Positions 37,076-39,354 of a stretch of DNA of 39,354 nucleotides are shown here, piece after piece. This DNA is from Candidatus Saccharimonadota bacterium (lineage in GTDB: Bacteria; Patescibacteriota; Saccharimonadia; Saccharimonadales; UBA4665), in NCBI GenBank assembly GCA_013289705.1, contig JABCZM010000010.1, positions 1 to 39,354 of the forward strand, in the 5' to 3' direction. Within the stretch, counting starts at the first letter, position 1; every line of letters begins with the position of its first letter. Under the pieces are notes generated by a model. The model did no database searches and was not told where the DNA came from. It saw only the letters and a program-made list of their open reading frames with translations. The translations under genes were made by a program, and so were the position numbers.

Positions 37076-37336
37076 ATGAAAAAAGACACCGATCACACCT
37101 ATATATTGACGCTCACCGTTCGGAATCGCCCTGGCGTGCTTGTTCGTTGTGCCCAAGTTTTTGGCCGCCGAGGTCACAACATCGAAGCCCTGGCCGTAAC
37201 CGCCGACATCAACAACCGTAGCTTTTCCGCTATGACCATCACCGCGTACGGCGCGCTAGAAACCATGAATCAAATCGTCGCTCAATTAACAAAACTGGTT
37301 GATGTTACTAATGTCACCGAGGAAGAAACACTATGA
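37076..37336 (+). CDS. ilvN: acetolactate synthase small (regulatory) subunit
   Basis: This 86-residue protein with a single ACT domain begins YILTLTVRNRPGVLVRCAQV and continues FGRRGHNIEALAV. It lacks the C-terminal domain of the ~160-residue IlvH type and so resembles the short IlvN/IlvM form of enterobacteria. It activates the large subunit and mediates valine feedback through the ACT domain. Its last bases overlap the ridA start (ATGA), which suggests translational coupling. Confidence 0.93.
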   Translation: MKKDTDHTYILTLTVRNRPGVLVRCAQVFGRRGHNIEALAVTADINNRSFSAMTITAYGALETMNQIVAQLTKLVDVTNVTEEETL

Positions 37337-37719
37337 CTGATCTAAACCTAACATTTGGCCCGTACACACCCGTTCGCAAAGCCGGCAATTTCTATTTTAT
37401 ATCCGGGCAAGTTGGCGTTGACCCGCTTACCAAGACAGCCAGTGCGGACGTTGCTCAGCAGACCAAGCAAGTCTTATATAACCTAGAATCCCTCTTGGCC
37501 GAGCAAAATCTAACCATGAACGACGTCATTAAAACAGCCATCTTTGTCACAAACATCGACGATTTTGCGTCGGTAAATGCCGTCTACGAAACTTTTTTCG
37601 ACAATCCACGACCAGCTCGCAGCACCGTGCAAGTCGCTGCACTACCCAAAGTTGCAGGCGAAACACCATTAGTTGTCGAAATTGAAGCCGTCGCATACAA
37701 AGAAGCGGAGGCTGCCTAA
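37333..37719 (+). CDS. ridA: RidA family enamine/imine deaminase
   Basis: This 128-residue protein is the normal RidA length. It has the conserved YFISGQVGVDP, TKQVLYNLESLLAEQNLTMN, FVTNIDDFASVN, FFDNPRPARSTVQVAALP (with the substrate-binding Arg) and VEIEAVAYK at the end. RidA hydrolyses 2-aminoacrylate and 2-aminocrotonate made by PLP dehydratases such as IlvA, which is encoded next. It therefore gives 2-oxobutanoate faster and protects PLP enzymes. Its placement between ilvN and ilvA is meaningful for the pathway. Confidence 0.94.
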   Translation: MTDLNLTFGPYTPVRKAGNFYFISGQVGVDPLTKTASADVAQQTKQVLYNLESLLAEQNLTMNDVIKTAIFVTNIDDFASVNAVYETFFDNPRPARSTVQVAALPKVAGETPLVVEIEAVAYKEAEAA

Positions 37720-37722
37720 GCC

Positions 37723-39258
37723 ATGGAAGAAGCCCTCCGCCAAACACTGCTCGCCAACGTCTATGATGTTGCCGAAGAAACACCACTACAATTAGCGCCA
37801 AAATTAACCAGTCAGCTTGGGCACGACGTTTATTTAAAGCGCGAAGATTTGCAATCCGTTCATTCGTTCAAGCTCCGTGGTGCCTACAACAAAATGTCGC
37901 AATTGACTCCCGATGAGCGCAAAAAAGGTGTGATTGCAGCCAGCGCCGGCAACCACGCCCAAGGTGTTGCATTGAGTGCCAAAAAGCTCGGCATCTCCGC
38001 ACTGATTGTCATGCCACGCACCACGCCCAGTATCAAAGTTGAAGCCGTACAGTCGTATGGCGCAGAGGTCGTGCTGTTTGGCGACAGCTATTCCGATGCC
38101 TACGAACACTCGCAAGCAATCATCAAATCATCGGGCCGGGTGTTTATTCATCCTTTCGACGATCCGCTAGTGATTGCTGGCCAGGGAACCGTTGGGCGCG
38201 AAATCCTGGAACAAAATCCAAACGTCACCCACATTTTTGTACCAGTTGGTGGCGGTGGACTACTAGCCGGAATCGCCCAGTACGTCAAGGCTATCCGCCC
38301 AGACGTCATAATCATCGGTGTTGAGCCCGAAGATAGTGCCGCGATGCATGCATCACTCAAGGCAAATAAACGCGTCATTTTGCCGCATGTCGGTATCTTT
38401 GCCGACGGTGTGGCTGTCAAGCAAGTTGGAGAACACACCTTCGCTACCGCCAAGAAATATGTCGACAAAGTTATTACCGTGAATGTCGACCAAGTTTGCG
38501 CGGCCATTAAAAGTATTTTTGAGGAAACTCGCAGCATTGTCGAGCCAGCTGGCGCGTTGGCAACGGCAGGCATTCAGGCGCTCGCACACGAACTTCCAAG
38601 CAAATCCGTATCTGTGGCTATCTGTTCTGGGGCTAATATGACCTTTGAACGCTTGCAGTTCATCGCCGAGCGAACCTTACTTGGTAGCGGCAAAGAAGCC
38701 CTATTTGCCGTTCGCTTGCTCGAACAACCAGGTGCACTGCGACATTTCTGTAAAGAAGTAGTAAACGGCTACGCCATCACCGAATTCAGCTACCGTTTAA
38801 CCAGCCGCAACGAAGCATATATATGTGTTGGCATCGGCGTGCCAAGCGAAAAAGACAAACAAGCCTTCGTGGGCCATCTAGACAAATACAACTACACCTA
38901 TCACGATCTATCCTTGGACGAACTGGCGAAGGAGCACATTCGCCATATGATAGGTGGCACCAGTAGTGAAGCCAAACACGAACACCTCTATGACATTCAG
39001 TTCCCAGAACGCCCTGGCGCCCTCAACGACTTCCTGCAAGCCATTGGCAACAACTGGAACATCAGCCTATTCCACTACCGTGGCCAAGGTGCTGACACCG
39101 GCCATGTGCTCATTGGCTTTGAAGCCTCCGACGTCAAAACTTTAGAAGCAACCCTCGCCGAAACAACTTATGACTTTAGCCGGGTCGAATCAACGGCCGC
39201 CGATCTGTTTTTGGCAAGCAAGCAAGGCGTAATCCCTCAAAATAAAAGGTTACCGTAG
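37723..39258 (+). CDS. ilvA: threonine dehydratase, biosynthetic
   Basis: This 511-residue protein has the length of the biosynthetic IlvA with two C-terminal regulatory ACT-like domains. The PLP-dependent catalytic part has the Schiff-base lysine K50 in SFKLRGAYNKM, SAGNHAQGVA, and the phosphate-binding loop VPVGGGGLLAGIA. The regulatory half (about 330-500) includes ALFAVRLLEQPGALRHF and YDIQFPERPGALNDFLQ, one per ACT-like domain. These suggest isoleucine feedback. It makes 2-oxobutanoate and ammonia from threonine. It is the last gene of the operon in this window; a partial minus-strand gene converges on it and overlaps by 9 nt. Confidence 0.95.
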   Translation: MEEALRQTLLANVYDVAEETPLQLAPKLTSQLGHDVYLKREDLQSVHSFKLRGAYNKMSQLTPDERKKGVIAASAGNHAQGVALSAKKLGISALIVMPRTTPSIKVEAVQSYGAEVVLFGDSYSDAYEHSQAIIKSSGRVFIHPFDDPLVIAGQGTVGREILEQNPNVTHIFVPVGGGGLLAGIAQYVKAIRPDVIIIGVEPEDSAAMHASLKANKRVILPHVGIFADGVAVKQVGEHTFATAKKYVDKVITVNVDQVCAAIKSIFEETRSIVEPAGALATAGIQALAHELPSKSVSVAICSGANMTFERLQFIAERTLLGSGKEALFAVRLLEQPGALRHFCKEVVNGYAITEFSYRLTSRNEAYICVGIGVPSEKDKQAFVGHLDKYNYTYHDLSLDELAKEHIRHMIGGTSSEAKHEHLYDIQFPERPGALNDFLQAIGNNWNISLFHYRGQGADTGHVLIGFEASDVKTLEATLAETTYDFSRVESTAADLFLASKQGVIPQNKRLP

Positions 39259-39354
39259 CGTCTTACCCAATTGAGTCAGTAACGTACGTATTTCAGCCAG
39301 TAGTTTCACTGGGTTTAATTGGTTGTACTCAGATTGTAGCATTGCTTTGGTAGC
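39250..39354 (-). CDS. partial gene at window edge, C-terminus only
   Basis: The minus strand is open from the window end to TAA at 39250-39252, giving the last 34 residues of a protein: a helical, Leu-rich tail with MLQSEYNQLNPVKLLAEI and ending LTQLGKTLR. No family can be assigned from this fragment. The 3' end overlaps the ilvA stop on the other strand by 9 nt. It might also be a chance open frame, since only 105 nt are visible. Confidence 0.45.
   Translation of the reverse strand, partial: ATKAMLQSEYNQLNPVKLLAEIRTLLTQLGKTLR

Noticed and set aside
1-39354. Alternative genetic code (UGA as glycine)
   Set aside because: Several well-recognised genes end in TGA (for example the ImmA-like, PIN and tmk genes) at normal family lengths, so the standard bacterial code applies.
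1-39354. CRISPR array
   Set aside because: No regularly spaced repeats were found; the direct repeats seen (17695/18516 and 15321/15873) are pairs only.

Overview
The window looks like a piece of the chromosome of a Patescibacteria (CPR) bacterium, most likely Saccharibacteria (TM7). This assignment is inference. It rests on compact mid-GC coding, lineage-style forms of core genes (long N-terminal extensions on SecE and L1, a double-domain ThyX), a GT4/GH57/GH15 glucan cluster, an IS1595-type transposase and many small orphan genes. TGA is used as an ordinary stop, so there is no sign of the UGA-glycine code of Gracilibacteria/Absconditabacteria.

Layout. (1) 1-5430 is an accessory region: a zinc-metallopeptidase-like protein, a Replic_Relax-like winged-helix protein, a C-depleted non-coding tract, a short gene overlapped antisense by an IS1595-type transposase, a DUF3892 protein and an XRE repressor/ImmA-IrrE protease pair. 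(2) 5511-5834 is rpmG with its promoter and terminator. (3) 5867-10219 (minus) is a translationally coupled GT4-GH57-GH15 operon for storage or cell-envelope alpha-glucan. (4) 10317-17643 holds orphan genes, a HAD phosphatase-like protein, a PfkB kinase, and a plus-strand run of DUF218, 2H phosphoesterase, gamma-glutamylcyclotransferase-like and PQ-loop-like genes. (5) 17695-19233 carries two toxin-antitoxin modules (RHH/PIN and a MazF-like pair) beside tRNA-Trp. (6) 19558-23950 has a P-loop kinase, a YgjP-type metallopeptidase, a PAS histidine kinase, a membrane GT2 and a small membrane protein. (7) 24001-27236 is secE-nusG-rplK-rplA, with two unfamiliar small genes between the core genes. 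(8) 27253-31954 has a Cu/Zn superoxide dismutase with a membrane partner, a dTMP kinase, a palindromic GC-rich element, an MprF-like aminoacyl-lipid synthase, a LysM protein and an orphan. (9) 32109-35136 is dcd followed by one 773-residue protein joining dTMP kinase to two tandem ThyX domains. (10) 35117-39258 is an ilvB-ilvN-ridA-ilvA operon preceded by what reads as a complete ribosome-mediated attenuator.

How the genes work together. Dcd makes deoxyuridine nucleotides, and the fused ThyX-Tmk polypeptide could take dUMP through dTMP to dTDP. IlvA makes 2-oxobutanoate from threonine, RidA clears the reactive enamine/imine intermediate, and IlvBN performs the first committed condensation. 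The leader peptide, rich in Leu/Ile/Val codons, would tie expression to branched-chain aminoacyl-tRNA supply.

A recurring theme is a -10-like hexamer ending only 5-8 nt before the start codon, seen at 13 genes on both strands. This implies that leaderless transcripts are common here, while ribosomal and operon genes (rplK, rplA, dcd, secE, ilvB) keep longer leaders and Shine-Dalgarno sites.
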